A DNA stretch of 64,000 nucleotides. Origin: Diogma glabrata (taxonomy: Eukaryota; Arthropoda; Insecta; Diptera; Cylindrotomidae). Position 1 is the stretch's first letter. Each line of letters begins with the position of its first letter. Location of the stretch: NCBI GenBank assembly GCA_963693315.1, contig OY856186.1, positions 234,184,046-234,248,045 on the forward strand, in the 5' to 3' direction. The notes beneath the pieces are model-generated. The model was not told where the DNA came from. It saw nothing but the letters and a program-made list of their open reading frames with translations, and did no database searches. Shown here piece by piece: positions 11,318 through 24,054 of the stretch. The translations under genes and the position numbers were made by a program.

Positions 11318-11465
11318 ACATTAGCTGCATTTCATGAAACCGTGTGATCCGGATTCGCATAAGTTTTACATGTAAAATGAGATCCAACTTTGTTTTTGGA
11401 TCTCAGTTTACATGTAAAACTTAAGCGGATCCGGATCACACTGTTTCATGAAATGCAGCTAATGT
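11318..11465. mobile_element. 148-bp palindromic MITE
   Basis: Two 70-bp arms (11318-11387 and 11396-11465), nearly perfectly complementary, surround an 8-base loop. The arms start ACATTAGCTGCATTTCATG and include GATCCGGAT. It has no coding capacity. The near identity of the arms implies a fairly recent origin. The classification as a MITE is inferred from size and structure. Confidence 0.75.
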
Positions 11466-12524
<1,059 letters not shown>

Positions 12525-12766
12525 ATAATAATCCTTTATTGACTTTAAATTTTATAATACAGTTGTATACATTTAATAGTTTACTGAGATCAGCTTTTAA
12601 TAGTAAGCTTTACAACAGATGAAATTAATTAGTATGAGTACTGCGAAAAATAAGTGAAAAAGAATGTTTATATTTTCAAATGCAGTTCAGTCTGCTTAGT
12701 AACTAATAAAAAACTTATATTTACCTAACCTACTTAAATCTAAACTTAAAAGCTACGTTGCAAAAA

Positions 12767-15424
12767 TTAAGCGTTGGTAAAGCTAATGGCGTTTATCAAT
12801 TCATTTTCAATATGATTTAATTTATTTATGTATCTATCATTAGCTTCTCTAGCAACTACATTGACAAGCTTTATATTTAATTCGTTGTGCAGTCTTAAAG
12901 TGCTATAACGTCTAGGGCGTTTATATATAGTTTTTAGAAATTTGTTTTGAATAATTTGAAATTTCTTTTTATGACACAAAGCAATATCCCACCAAATTGG
13001 TGCACCATAAAGTATGATATTAAGAATCACACACTTGTAAATTAGTGTCTTATTATGACTATTCAGTTTACTATTTCTGTTGAGTAGAGGATATAGACTT
13101 TTGAACAGTGCATTACATTTTTGTTGTATTTGAGTGACGTGTGTCTTAAATGTTAATGATTTATCCAAATAAATTCCTAAATATTTAGTTGAAGGTTTCC
13201 ATTCCAAAGAAGAGTTTTGAATCAGAAAGGGTTGTTGTGGAAGTTTACGGGATGCTCTGCACCTAGTAAAATAAATAGCTTCACATTTTGATATGTTAAT
13301 ACTAAGCTTCCAGTTTTTAAAAAATTCGAGAATTTTAGTGAGGTACAATTGAAGCTTATTGATAATAGATACCGCCAGCTCATCTGACACAAATATTGCA
13401 GTGTCATCAGCAAATAATGATAATTTACATTCACTATCTCTTGGAATATCATTGATGAATAAACAAAAAAGCAAAGGACTCAATACGGCACCTTGAGGAA
13501 CCCCAGCTGGAATGCTAAGTATAGAGGACATGGAATCAAAAATCTGGACAAAAAATGTTCTATCAGTTAAAAACGATTTTATGATTTTAATTAAAAATAT
13601 TGGAAATCCATATATAAATAATTTATAGCAGACTGCGTCTTGCCAAACTTTATCAAAGGCTCGTTCAAGGTCTAATAATCTCATTCCAGTAGATTTTAGC
13701 GAAGATCTATTAGATTTAATATGATTGACTACACGATGGATTTGATGAACTGTAGAGTGCCCAGATCTAAAACCAAATTGCTCGTTTATAATTATTTGAT
13801 TGTCAGTTATGAACTCTTCCATTCTTCTTTTGATAATCTGCTCAAAGAGTTTTCCCAATGTACAAAGAAGACTAATAGGTCTGTAGCTTGTAGCAAGAGT
13901 GGGGTCTTTGCCAGGCTTTAAAACAGGAGTAATTTTAGCTTTTTTCCATTGAATTGGGAAATAACCTAGCTTCAAGCAGCACTCGAACATTATCTTAAGA
14001 AAATGGATTCCACTTTCAGGAAGATTTTTAAGTAAAATAAATGGAATATTATCTACACCTGGAGCTTTGAGCCTTGGAAGGAATTTCAAAATATCAGAAA
14101 TTTCAGAAGGGTGAATTTCAGAAATTGGAGCATTGTTATCCAAATTATTGAAATTAGTGCAAAAGTCATTCACTTGTTCTTCAATTACAATATTGGAGTT
14201 TGGAATTTGATGAGCGTCAAGGAAGACATCAGCCAATACTTGTGCTTTTTCTGTATTTAAGAAAATTCGATTTCCAGTGTTGGGAGTAACTAATGGTGGA
14301 ATGGACTTGCGATGGTTTTTAAAATGTTTAGTTGTTTTCCAGAAGTTTCTTGAACCATTATCCAAGCATTCAAGCTTCGTTTGCCATTTTTGATTATAAA
14401 GAATATTTATATGATATTTAATAATTCTATTTAGCAAGTTTATTGAGGTTTTAATGTGAGCAAGGCGACTTCTGAGGTAAGATCTTCTAAACGAATTTCG
14501 GTGTCTGATAAAACTTAACACTTGATCAGATAATAACAATTTATCAGTTGGAAGAACAGGCACAAGCGGTACGGATAGATCACGAGCTGAAGAAATGGAT
14601 GCTGTCAAAAAATCGACTGCAACGTTGACATCTGAAATAGTATGAATTGAACTTAAATTGAAATTTTCAATTTCAGATGAAATATGATTCTGATAAATGC
14701 TCCAATTAGCATTTTTATAGTTAAAGTATTTACGATGGCAATGATCTACTTGATTATTAAATACTATTGAACAGAGGACTGGCAGATGATCGGAGCAGAG
14801 TGCTTGAATGGTGTTAACTTCGGATATCAACTGAGGGTTGTTTGTTAAAAATATGTCAATAATACTAGGGACTCCAGCAGGACTATAGTGGGTAGGATCT
14901 TGGGGAGCGATAACAACACAATCAGAGTTAATAGAATAATCATATAAAGTTCGACCACCGCGGTTAGTTCTAGGACAAAACCAGTTAGGATGCTTACAAT
15001 TTAAATCACCACCAATTAGGTAAGGAATATTACCACTACAAATTTTTATAAAATCATTTCTGAGATGCTCAGAATTCGAATATGAACAATATACAGAAAA
15101 TATTTTAAGTTGATTATTATCACTACTTATTATATTAATACCCAGGGATTCTATACAATTTAATTTAAGGTCAGGAAGAAGCGAATGTTTAATGCAATCT
15201 TTTATAAGAATACCAACACCACCCCTGCGAATATTTTCTCTATCATTACGATAAAATCGAAAATTAGGAATCGAAAATGAAATAGAAGGCTTTAAATGCG
15301 TTTCACTAATAAGTAATATATCAATATTAAAATTATCTAAAAACTGAATTACCTCAAATTTTTTATTTTTTATACCGTACGCGTTCCACACACAAATTTT
15401 TAAAGAATTATGGATAACAGACAT
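12767..15424 (-). CDS. Jockey ORF2: endonuclease-reverse transcriptase, intact
   Basis: The 885-residue protein performs target-primed reverse transcription. I chose the ATG at 15424 (MSVIHNSLKICVWNAYGI). The open frame extends upstream to 15631, but that part lies in ORF1 and lacks homology. The endonuclease occupies about residues 8-230, with the N of VWNAYG, E of ISETHL, GGDLNCKHPNW, D of SIIDIFLTN and the CSDHLPV box. The RT follows with APGVDNIPF, TSYRPISLL, NEQFGFRSGHST, LDLERAFDKVW, GVPQGAVLSPLLF, catalytic FADD and KYLGIYLDKSLTFKTH. No RNase H domain follows, as in Jockey relatives. Every key residue I can name is present. The length matches the family norm of roughly 900 residues. 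Translation probably depends on the 17-base overlap with ORF1. Confidence 0.93.
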   Translation of the reverse strand: MSVIHNSLKICVWNAYGIKNKKFEVIQFLDNFNIDILLISETHLKPSISFSIPNFRFYRNDRENIRRGGVGILIKDCIKHSLLPDLKLNCIESLGINIISSDNNQLKIFSVYCSYSNSEHLRNDFIKICSGNIPYLIGGDLNCKHPNWFCPRTNRGGRTLYDYSINSDCVVIAPQDPTHYSPAGVPSIIDIFLTNNPQLISEVNTIQALCSDHLPVLCSIVFNNQVDHCHRKYFNYKNANWSIYQNHISSEIENFNLSSIHTISDVNVAVDFLTASISSARDLSVPLVPVLPTDKLLLSDQVLSFIRHRNSFRRSYLRSRLAHIKTSINLLNRIIKYHINILYNQKWQTKLECLDNGSRNFWKTTKHFKNHRKSIPPLVTPNTGNRIFLNTEKAQVLADVFLDAHQIPNSNIVIEEQVNDFCTNFNNLDNNAPISEIHPSEISDILKFLPRLKAPGVDNIPFILLKNLPESGIHFLKIMFECCLKLGYFPIQWKKAKITPVLKPGKDPTLATSYRPISLLCTLGKLFEQIIKRRMEEFITDNQIIINEQFGFRSGHSTVHQIHRVVNHIKSNRSSLKSTGMRLLDLERAFDKVWQDAVCYKLFIYGFPIFLIKIIKSFLTDRTFFVQIFDSMSSILSIPAGVPQGAVLSPLLFCLFINDIPRDSECKLSLFADDTAIFVSDELAVSIINKLQLYLTKILEFFKNWKLSINISKCEAIYFTRCRASRKLPQQPFLIQNSSLEWKPSTKYLGIYLDKSLTFKTHVTQIQQKCNALFKSLYPLLNRNSKLNSHNKTLIYKCVILNIILYGAPIWWDIALCHKKKFQIIQNKFLKTIYKRPRRYSTLRLHNELNIKLVNVVAREANDRYINKLNHIENELINAISFTNA

Positions 15425-16664
15425 ATTTAATAGCAATATTAGCCATAACATCAAATTGTTCTTCTTTGGAATGGCACCCCCGAAGTCCTGAAACAAGTTC
15501 TTTGAGAATTTGTAATAACTCATGTGGTGCAAACAAATCATTTGTGCTATCTGAATTAATATTAATTGAATTTTCATGATTGATTGCATTTGTTTGAACC
15601 ACTGTACTGAACTGCATTTTTTTGTTAACAAAATTATTATTATTATTATTATTATTAAAATTTTTATTGTTGTTTTGATGAGGTATTGAAGGAATAATAG
15701 GAAAATCCTGTTGTTGAAATGAAAACGTTGGTTGATTTGAAGGTCGACTCAACTTATTTTTTAGATTCAGATGATTTTTTATTTGAATGTATTTTTCTCT
15801 TTCTGGACAAATTATAGAGTTAGATGTATGATTTCCACTACAATTACAGCAAACATGTTTAGTAATATCGTTTTGTAAAGGACACTCCATATCATCAATA
15901 TGTTCATCTCCACCACAGAAATTACATTTTGGCTTCATGTAGCATGCGTTCGCTCCATGACCATACATTTTACATTTATAACATTGAAGAGGACCTTTGC
16001 TGGTGGATCGACAAATTTCCCATCTGCACACTGTGTTATTAACAAATCTAATATTTTTTAATTGGTTCAGAGACATTGATCCCTTTTTGAAAGCAACAAA
16101 ATAAAGGGCATCTTCACTGTTTCGACGATATTTTTTAGGAATAGTTTTCCAAACATTAACAGGACTCAGGCCACTATTCTCGAGGCTTTTCTTAACTTCA
16201 TTTATATCCATATCATGGAGCCCACATAGTACAAATTTAACAAAACGATTTTCCTCAAGCGTATATGAGAACATACCATTGTTATGTTCTTTTAATTTAG
16301 TAAAAATTTTGTTATAGTCTGATAGGCTATATGTAAGTATTTTTATGCCAATTGACATTATTTGTATATTATATTTTGAAATATTTAGTTCCTTCATAGT
16401 TTTATGAATCTCCGTTGAGGAAGATTTTGTAATTATTGGAGGAATTTTTTCTACAGGTTTTCTAGAACTTTCACCATACGGAGAACTAGTTTGCGATGTT
16501 TTTGCATATTTTGATAAATTAACGTTAGGCGGTAAACCTGCATACCTGTTTACTGTTGGGATGTCACTCATTTTAATGCCTTGACTCATCTGTTTAATGC
16601 TGCTGAGCGAGCTCCTAGGGAGGCTACGCATCTGGCGACTTATAGTTCTTTTATTTGTGAGCAT
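15408..16664 (-). CDS. Jockey ORF1: gag-like RNA-binding protein, intact
   Basis: Starting at the first ATG of the frame (16664) the protein has 418 residues; later in-frame ATGs, such as the one opening MSDIPTVNRYAGL, are possible starts. The middle contains the KTIPKKYRR / YFVAFKKGSMSLNQLKNIRFV / CRWEICRS stretch typical of the region before the knuckles in Jockey gag proteins. Three zinc knuckles follow: CYKCKMYGHGANAC, CNFCGGDEHIDDMEC and CCNCSGNHTSNSIIC. A poly-Asn run made by ATT repeats lies near 15640. The protein would package element RNA. It overlaps ORF2 by 17 bases in a different frame. Confidence 0.88.
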   Translation of the reverse strand: MLTNKRTISRQMRSLPRSSLSSIKQMSQGIKMSDIPTVNRYAGLPPNVNLSKYAKTSQTSSPYGESSRKPVEKIPPIITKSSSTEIHKTMKELNISKYNIQIMSIGIKILTYSLSDYNKIFTKLKEHNNGMFSYTLEENRFVKFVLCGLHDMDINEVKKSLENSGLSPVNVWKTIPKKYRRNSEDALYFVAFKKGSMSLNQLKNIRFVNNTVCRWEICRSTSKGPLQCYKCKMYGHGANACYMKPKCNFCGGDEHIDDMECPLQNDITKHVCCNCSGNHTSNSIICPEREKYIQIKNHLNLKNKLSRPSNQPTFSFQQQDFPIIPSIPHQNNNKNFNNNNNNNNFVNKKMQFSTVVQTNAINHENSININSDSTNDLFAPHELLQILKELVSGLRGCHSKEEQFDVMANIAIKYVCYP

Positions 16665-16851
16665 CCACACACAATAATCACAAAACAATCAATTTATATT
16701 TCAATGTTTAACTTTAATTTGATTTGAATTTATAACTAACAACAAATCCAAACAAAAAATAAAACACAGTTAGAAATTTTAATATTGAAAAAATTTGATT
16801 ATAACTTGATAATTTGATGTTTACTTCGCAAACACCGAATATCGAATCTCA

Positions 16852-16866
16852 CCCATAGAAAAAATA
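16852..16866. other. Target-site duplication, 5' side of Jockey element
   Basis: CCCATAGAAAAAATA, identical to 12510-12524. Confidence 0.92.
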
Positions 16867-17454
16867 TTAAAAAAATTTCTTTTGTTTTTTTTTCAGTTTT
16901 TAGTTTTTTTCGCAAAAATTTAAAAAAAAATTAAACAAAGCTGAGTCATTATTGTTTTAAATTAAGGAATATTTTCTTATATGCATATTGATTACACATT
17001 TACAAAAGTCTTCCTAAATTGTAGATATTTGAACTGTTTGAGGTGTAAAAGTTGTTTGACAATTTTAGATTATAAATTATGTGTGGTGGTGTTGTAGGTG
17101 TGACGTTGTGAGAACGTTTATTTGCTCTTTGGTGGATTTAATATATTATTAAAAGTAGTTTTAACCAAATTAAATAAAACTGTTCCGAAATCGCATTGAT
17201 AAAGTAGTTTCCGTTAATGTATTTAGTTTGGTTTGATAAATTTTTTGGATTATTATTCTGGACTTGGACTATTCTACTTAAATTTTTTATTTAAACTAAT
17301 CTGACACATCCAATTCTATTTGTACACAAAGCTGTCTGGTCCCGAAATCTACCTATTTCTAGCGGATATACGTGCCGCTTGGACTTTTTTTTAGATGCTG
17401 TCGTTTTGAAAGTGAAAGAAAATGAAAATTGTTTCTTTGCTCTGTCCAGCACTA

Positions 17455-17562
17455 GCAGCCAAATTCTGTAATTGTGAAGCGGTGAAATGATAAGTTTTTT
17501 AATGAAAAGAAACGAAGAAATTTTTATCACTTCACCGCTTCACAGTTACAGAATTTGACTGC
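17455..17562. repeat. Inverted repeat with 38-39-bp arms
   Basis: Arms at 17455-17492 and 17525-17562 pair with about three mismatches (core GTGAAGCGGTGAA) around a loop of about 32 bases. It could be a MITE remnant. The rest of 16867-18675 holds no recognisable gene; the frames at 17291-17530 and 18143-18343 carry no known motif. Confidence 0.7.
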
Positions 17563-18675
17563 AGTTTTGTTAATTTTGCCTTAATATATAAAGAGCAAAA
17601 GCCGCTACCGAAACGTTGGCATCCAAAAACACCGACAAAGTCGACAAAAAGTACCTTATTTATTATAAAAAACGCTGAAAACTTAAATTAAAATATTTTT
17701 CTGTTAACCTGCAGACAAATGTAATTTTGCATGGACATTTATATTAGAATAGGGTTGGGTTGCCAACTACTACAAAACATAAACCCGAATAAATCTAATG
17801 CAAACCCGAAGATTTCATTAAATATCATAAATTTCGATAAACAATCTCAAAGTATTTATAAAATATGGACTTAAAACCTCCTACTCCGATATATCAAAAA
17901 CTTTGGTCTGTGGGAAGGCCGAAGGGTTTGGTATAGTGATTGATGAAGACTGAAATATCTGTCGTTTTCAATTTTCCCTAAAACATTTCAATGGCATACA
18001 GACGGACATTTTTGTTTGCCCAGTTAGACTGGTTATGATCCAAAACGTTGAGAAATGCTTGTACACTTGTTGAGAAATAATTGTACACATCCCCAACCTC
18101 AATTTTTTTGAAGTACCTTTTATTTTCTCCACAAACGAATCTTTGTGGCCTTTGTTGTGTTACTCTATTTCTTCCTTCTGGTTTTGGTATTTGTTATTTC
18201 TCCTATTAATCTGTTTATTTAGCCATTATTTAGCTTCGTTCTCCAACTTCGTAATCGATATCATTAACATCCTTGGTATCTCAAAAACTTTCTTGACATC
18301 CAATACGATCTCAACCAAAACAAACCTCATTTACTTGAGCTAGGTGAAACACAAGTTTCAAATATCAATAATGTACGATTCGGCTGTAAAAATCATTCTC
18401 CGGAGCTCTAAACACCGTGTTGTAATGATATACATATATACATAAGGATTTTAAACATACAAAGCTCCCCCAGTATGAAACAAGTAGTATTTCTGTATTC
18501 TGCTTTATCTGTCTCAAAGTCATCGCAAATAAACATGACATCTATTTGTGTTATTTACACCGTAGTTATCCTTACCACCATAATCACCCCATTGGACGCG
18601 TTTAATTCTCTTAAAGACACAATTGATAATATCTTCATCACTGCACCTAATCCAGTCCTCACGGAGAAATAGGGT

Positions 18676-19725
18676 GTAGCAATTCATGACTTTGGTGAGT
18701 CTCATAACATTTCCCTTGATATATCCAAGGCGTTTGATAGAGTTTGGCATCGGCTCTTATCAACAAATTAATTTTATTTTTAGTCTTTTTATTCCAGAGA
18801 TCTCTTAGTAGTTGGTGTTGTTTCGGATAATTTCTCAATTCAAGCCTGCATTAATCAGGGTTCGGTTCTTTCGCCACCCCTTTTTCTGATCTTTTTTAAC
18901 GGTTTGTTATCTAGCACCACAAACCCAATATATAGCTCTTCCGAAGTTCTATATAATATTCATATATTAAGAGAATGAAGAAGAAAAGAAGAAACAGCCA
19001 TCTAGTCTAACTGCTAATTATACTCGTAGAAAAATGGTTCAATCCTTGGATCTTAAATCAATTCTGGACTAAAATCTAGATCTTGAATCAATCGGAACTG
19101 GTGTATACTGAACCTTATGACATTTAATTCTAGTTTTGTCCTATAAAACCTCACTCTATAGCTCCTGTTTTGAAAAGTTTTCCAGACTGGCATTATTAAA
19201 CTCACCTGCACTTAACTATTTCGTACTAATATAAACCACAAACGAAAATGGCATGATCACATTTGTTCTGTGGCGAAATTAGAGTCCCAACGACTTGGCT
19301 TCGTACGTTGTAGTCAAATTTTTGTCTCCATCTGAAATAACTACGATGTATAAAGAATTTATACGACCAATCCACGAATTCTATCCCAATTTATGGGTTG
19401 CAGTATACCAGAAACATCTAAATTTTGTCGACAGAGTTCATAGGCGTGTTGAAGCCGATCATACAAGAGTTGTTGGAGCATTTACATTATACTACGCTGT
19501 GCTCTAAAGAAATTAATCACTTAATGCCTCCATTACGTAGATCTTCACGAGCCACAAGACAATCTTGGCATTCTTATAAGCATACCTTAGAGGTCTCATA
19601 TGTGGAAACATCTATTTATACCAATTCCTTCTTTTCTCATTTCGTATACTGGTGGAATCGATTAACGAAAAATGTTTTCAAAACGGCTTCAATTACAACT
19701 ATACTACATGATTATATAATGTGAA
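18676..19725 (+). pseudogene. CR1-like LINE reverse transcriptase, heavily decayed
   Basis: RT landmarks can be followed through several frames: ISLDISKAFDRVWHRLL near 18705-18760, INQGSVLSPPLFLIFFNGLLSS near 18850-18920, a thumb fragment WHDHICSVAKLESQRLGF near 19245-19310, and the family C-terminus (SKEINHLMPPLRRSSRATRQSW and later WWNRLTKNVF) at 19507-19690. The FADD box is not readable. Many stops and frameshifts show it is long dead. It resembles the element at 44000-48590 in the DISKAFDRVW and QGSVLSP motifs. No endonuclease or 5' part is recognised; 18100-18675 may be its remains but shows no motif. Confidence 0.8.
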
Positions 19726-21528
19726 CAATTATTAAATCCAAATAACAGAAGTGGTTTAAGTGTTAACACGCTTTCCTTTTAACACAAAACACCTGCGTTC
19801 GATTTACGGCGAAGGTTTGGGAAACATAAAATGGATCTTAGTATTTTTCTAATTATTTAATTAATTAAAAAATTATCCATGAGGTTTGCAATACTATTGC
19901 ACATACAATAATATGTTATTGTAATTCGGCGACCACTAAATGTGCCGAATGCAACCACTAAATGTGTAAATGAGAACAAAATGTGCAAAGAAATGTATTT
20001 TAAAAAGCTTCCGTAATATATTTCCATATGCTTCCTAGTGGAGTACGGTTCATGATGATGATGGTAAACCAGACTTGCAGTTATTACTTTCACTTCGTAT
20101 AATATGCAGGTGTGAAACTGCAAGCTAGTAAACTCCGAACTGTGTGAAGTCCAAGACGATAGAAAGCCTACATGTTATATTGATCAACTTATGCTAGATT
20201 TAAATAAATTATTCATAATTAAAAACATAAATTTTCACCAGAAAAATACTAAAAAGAATATCGTTCCTATTAGGAACAGTTTATAAATAAAAAGTTTATA
20301 ATTGTATGCCACTTGTCGTGACCTAAATTATTCACATGTGCCTCGCTTTGTCCAACACGATGAAATTTTTTTTTAAAAGACTGTGTTACATTGTGGTATT
20401 TGATCTTTGTAATTAGCGTTTCTATGATGAAGACAATGTTTTCTGTCAGTGAAATTGAACGAGAATTAAAACTAACTAAATTCCAAGGTACCGGTACAAT
20501 GATATATAGAATTAATAATTATATCGAACTGAATCGACTCAATTCAAAAAATATATTTTGCTGTAACTTATTTGCATGAGAGTCTAAAGCAGCAAATTGA
20601 TATTGTAAGAATGATGGTATATAGAATGGTGATAAAAACAAATCACGAACGATTACCTGTTTAATATCAATCTATTTGGGACATACTACTGCCGAAAATT
20701 TGTAAGAAACTTTCATATTATGCATTCCATGAACCAATACTTGGATTCAAGTTTCGATGAACGGAACTAATGTTAACTTAAAATCTATTTGACATCTAAA
20801 GGTGGACTTAGCACATGATTCGAGTAATAAAGAAATTCTGAATCTGGGCAGCTGCGGCTTACGTAAAATTAGTAATGCATTTAACGCTGGAGTTAAAGCA
20901 ACGAATTGATCTGTGGTTGAATTTGTATGATCTGATTCGCTTATAATTTATTTGCTTACTTTCAACGCTCCTAATCGAAAAGCCGATGAAAAATATTATA
21001 TATTAAAAATATTAAAATATTCCTCACGAAACTTTGTTCAAAATGGTTGAACAAGCCTCTTTACTCTCACCTGGTTTTAAGAAATATGTTAATGAAGTTA
21101 CTAAAACTAAAAATTTAGTTTCTGAAACACTTAAAGATGAATTATTGGATTAAAAATTATCTGTTTTTATATTGTTTACTTATGAGATGCAATGCAACTA
21201 TTTTGTACTCAGATTCAATCAAATAATCTTTTAGTTCCATTTCTTCATAAAAATAATTTAACAATTCATTTTATTTCAATTTTAAAAACAATATGTACGA
21301 GAATCGTTCAATCTGAAATTTTCGAGTCAAGGTTTTTGTTATATTAACGATTAAAAGTGTTAACAAATGAATAAATGTACACTTTTATTAATTTTTCTAT
21401 CAATTATAAAATTTAAACATTTTCTGAAAAAATTAAAAACCGAGTCTGGATAACCTGAAAAAACAGGGATTTTTTTTACCGTAATATTCTAAGATACCCT
21501 ATGTATTACACATTTTAAATTGTTTGTT
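19726..21528. other. Non-coding stretch inside the 10.9-kb insertion
   Basis: No recognisable gene. Two small frames are noted: 20391-20579 (62 residues) with a coding-like stretch FSVSEIERELKLTKFQ, and 21043-21153 (below). They might be scraps of the original transposase, but no motif supports that. Confidence 0.4.
21043..21153 (+). CDS. Small 36-residue open frame of unknown nature
   Basis: ATG at 21043, stop TAA at 21151-21153. The product (MVEQASLLSPGFKKYVNEV...ETLKDELLD) has a protein-like charged composition unlike the surrounding AT-rich translation. It lies about 440 bases inside the right TIR of the 10.9-kb element. I do not recognise it; it could be the tail of a lost transposase or chance. 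Confidence 0.2.
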   Translation: MVEQASLLSPGFKKYVNEVTKTKNLVSETLKDELLD

Positions 21529-21595
21529 TTCCATTTTTTCCATTTTTTTAGCGAAAAATTTCCATTTTTTCCATTTTTTCAATCTGACTTTAAAA

Positions 21596-21612
21596 CGGGA
21601 GCCCTGTAGTGG
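21596..21612. other. Right TIR and target duplication of the 10.9-kb insertion
   Basis: CGGGAGCCCTG (21596-21606) is the exact complement of the left TIR. TAGTGG follows at 21607-21612. Confidence 0.85.
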
Positions 21613-22570
21613 CAAATGAACTGTATTCAGTCAACGGTAGCACCCTCAATCTTAGCTTTGAAATAATTCTTGATGATGAGACGCTATGATTTTAATCACT
21701 TTTAATACACTTTTTGATTTTAATTTATAGACTAAATCATTTGATTTAATTTTATATACTAATTCTTGATTTGAAAATTATATACTAATTGACTCGATCC
21801 AAACAATTTGATCGTTTATATATCATATTATTAGCTTTTCTGTTCCCCTTCCGTCATCGTAATAAGCAATTTCTCCAACATATAACAACAATACAAAACT
21901 TGTATTTTTAATTGAAATTGAGTTGATTATTTTTAATTGAACTTATTTAAATCATCAACAAAAAAAATGTTTAATTGTACAGTGGTACAAATAAATGTCT
22001 ACGTTTATTGCAATTGAAGAAAATTAATAAATTATTAGGGAATTTGATTGAATTTGAAAACTATTATTTTAGAGTAAAAATTGGAAATAGTCCGTCGTTA
22101 CAATATGCAATGGCTGGATTATTGGCAACTACATTTTTGTTTTGTTTCAGCAAATTTTTGTAAAAATTTGCTATTTACTTTTATTTTCTTTATTCTATCA
22201 TAAAATATTGGCCTATGTCATATTTTGTCAGTGATAGGATTTTTTGTTTAGTTATATCCATTCTTTAACAAAAAATATAAAAAAAACAAAAAAATGAAGA
22301 TTTACGTCCATCAACACCTTTGAACGTATGTTATTGTGGGACCTTGGTCTTAAAAGTTTTTTAAGTGCTATTGTGACACATATTGTAATTCCTACTACAC
22401 AACACATTTTATTAAAAAAAAAAATATGCTCGTTTCTATTTCGATTGTGACTAGGGATTGCAATCGGGGGCTTTTGATTCCGTACATTTTTTATGATCCC
22501 GATTACGGGATAGTCTTTTGTACCAGGATTAATCAATGAAAACGTGGAATCCTGTTAAAAAAGTAATTTT

Positions 22571-22830
22571 AAACTCGCATGGAAGGATTAGTTTTTGTTG
22601 ATTTGTAATATTTTGGTCTATGGGTATGACAATCCCGCCTACTCCAGTTCTTACAATAGCCATAGGAGTAAACGTGGAATTTTATATACCACTGGTAACA
22701 ACAGTGAGCTATCGTTAGCGAAGGTGATACCTTAGCGGTGTTGGCGGATAAACTTAATTCAGTAAACGATAGCACTCGCTGAATTTTAGTTATGGAATAT
22801 TCCTTGATGATGACACGCTATTGTTTGCCC
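22571..22830 (-). repeat. Family AC, second truncated copy (C end)
   Basis: It begins GCATGGAAGGATTAG, then GGTCTATGGGTATGACAATCC and CTACTCCAGT, and ends near CTTGATGATGACACGCTATTG. It lies in the same orientation as the interrupted copy just before it, separated by about 145 unrelated bases (22426-22570). It is more diverged than the 59-kb copy. Confidence 0.75.
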
Positions 22831-23223
22831 AAAGTAATTAGTTTTCGTATAACTCTATATGCGAGCTTTAATGCTTGAGAAAAACCGTACGTCACACGAT
22901 CAATGAATACGTCAAAAGCACTATCGTTATTGATAACCCAACTTAAGTTTTGTTGCTGCATAAAAAATGCTTGCAATTTTCACCTGTAGTTATTTTTTAT
23001 TTTATTTTATTTTATCGTGAAATAATAAAATATCTGCATCGATCGTTGTCTGATTCAGATGAATTCAAATTTTCCTAGTTAATGTTCCACTACAGTTAGA
23101 AAACGTTCGATTAATTAAATCATTAGCATATAAAATTGTTGGGATTTTGTTCGAATACTTTCTGGTTGCAAGTAAATGACTATAGGGGCAACTCATAATT
23201 TGTAATAGTATATGTATAACAGA

Positions 23224-23519
23224 AAAAAACATCAAAAATGTAAATTCAGCATTTTTTTTAAAGATGTTTAATACACAATGTACAAAAACAAAACAAACAA
23301 AAAGAAATGATATCTTAGCGGCAAAAACATCAAAAATGTAAATACAGCAGTTTTCTTAGAGAGGTTAGGTACACAACGTAAAAAAACAAATAAAAAGAAA
23401 TGATATCTTATCACTCGCACATTTCAGCGGTAAGAACGTCAAAGGAACCAAATCAGGAGTTTGTTTTTAGGGTTCAATACACAACGTAAAAGTACCAAAC
23501 CAAAGAAATGATACATTTT
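23224..23519. repeat. Three tandem ~100-bp degenerate units
   Basis: Units at about 23224-23325, 23326-23434 and 23435-23519 share AACATCAAAAATGTAAAT, ACACAACGTA and AAAGAAATGATA. The rest of 22831-23223 shows nothing. Confidence 0.75.
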
Positions 23520-23609
23520 GATAAGCAAATTGGATACTGCAAGAATAAAAACATTTCATATAACTATTTAAGCTAAAATTTTAAATAAACATACCAAGCT
23601 ACAAAAATG

Positions 23610-24054
23610 TATAGTAGAATTTTTTTGTCAGCGAATTTTTGACAGATCGGACGCAGCAAGAGATAAAAGATGATAAATTTTGGGATAAATTTGTTTTCAA
23701 AACAATTATATTAGTTAAATTTCTACTTCTAGTTCGCACCATTTGTTTGTTGTGATATTTGTTTCCATAGGCGTCGTTATTTTATTATATTTATTTTTAA
23801 TTATCAAAATTTTGTTACATTGCCTACAAAATCATTAATATTTTTACTAGTTTTTGGTTTTTTATTATAATTGGTTGAATTTCAGTAGTAATTTATTAAT
23901 TTTATGCGTTTTTTTGTCCATTTCAATGGGACCCCAAAAGTTTTTTTTTAATATTTAAATCGAGACACTGAATGTGTAAACAATATGCGCATGTGCAAAC
24001 AATATGCGCATAACAAACAAATTTCGTGTTCGCTGGCAAAAAATTCTACTATAT
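23610..24054. mobile_element. 445-bp TIR element (MITE-like)
   Basis: Ends match as inverted repeats of about 25 bp (TATAGTAGAATTTTTTG then YCAGCGAA). The outermost TA on each side could be a TA target duplication, as in Tc1/mariner-derived MITEs. No coding capacity. Confidence 0.65.

Larger units (their letters stand above)
12525..16851 (-). mobile_element. Full-length Jockey-clade LINE, both ORFs open
   Basis: The 4327-bp element lies between perfect 15-bp target duplications. Minus-strand order: a 5' leader of about 160-190 bases starting TGAGATTCG, ORF1 (16664-15408), ORF2 (15424-12767) overlapping ORF1 by 17 bases, a 3' UTR of about 240 bases with AATAAA near 12540, and an (ATT)n tail. 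No frameshift or stop is seen in either ORF. An untruncated 5' end, intact ORFs and an exact target duplication together indicate a recent insertion that may be able to move. It sits inside the 10.9-kb TIR element and is therefore younger than it. Confidence 0.93.

Noticed and set aside
15425..15631. N-terminal extension of Jockey ORF2
   Set aside because: It lies in ORF1 in another frame and lacks domain sense; the ATG at 15424 gives a normal endonuclease start.
22252..22536. 94-residue frame resembling 59011-59256
   Set aside because: Both are accidental frames across the A end of family AC on opposite strands, with stops at different points.
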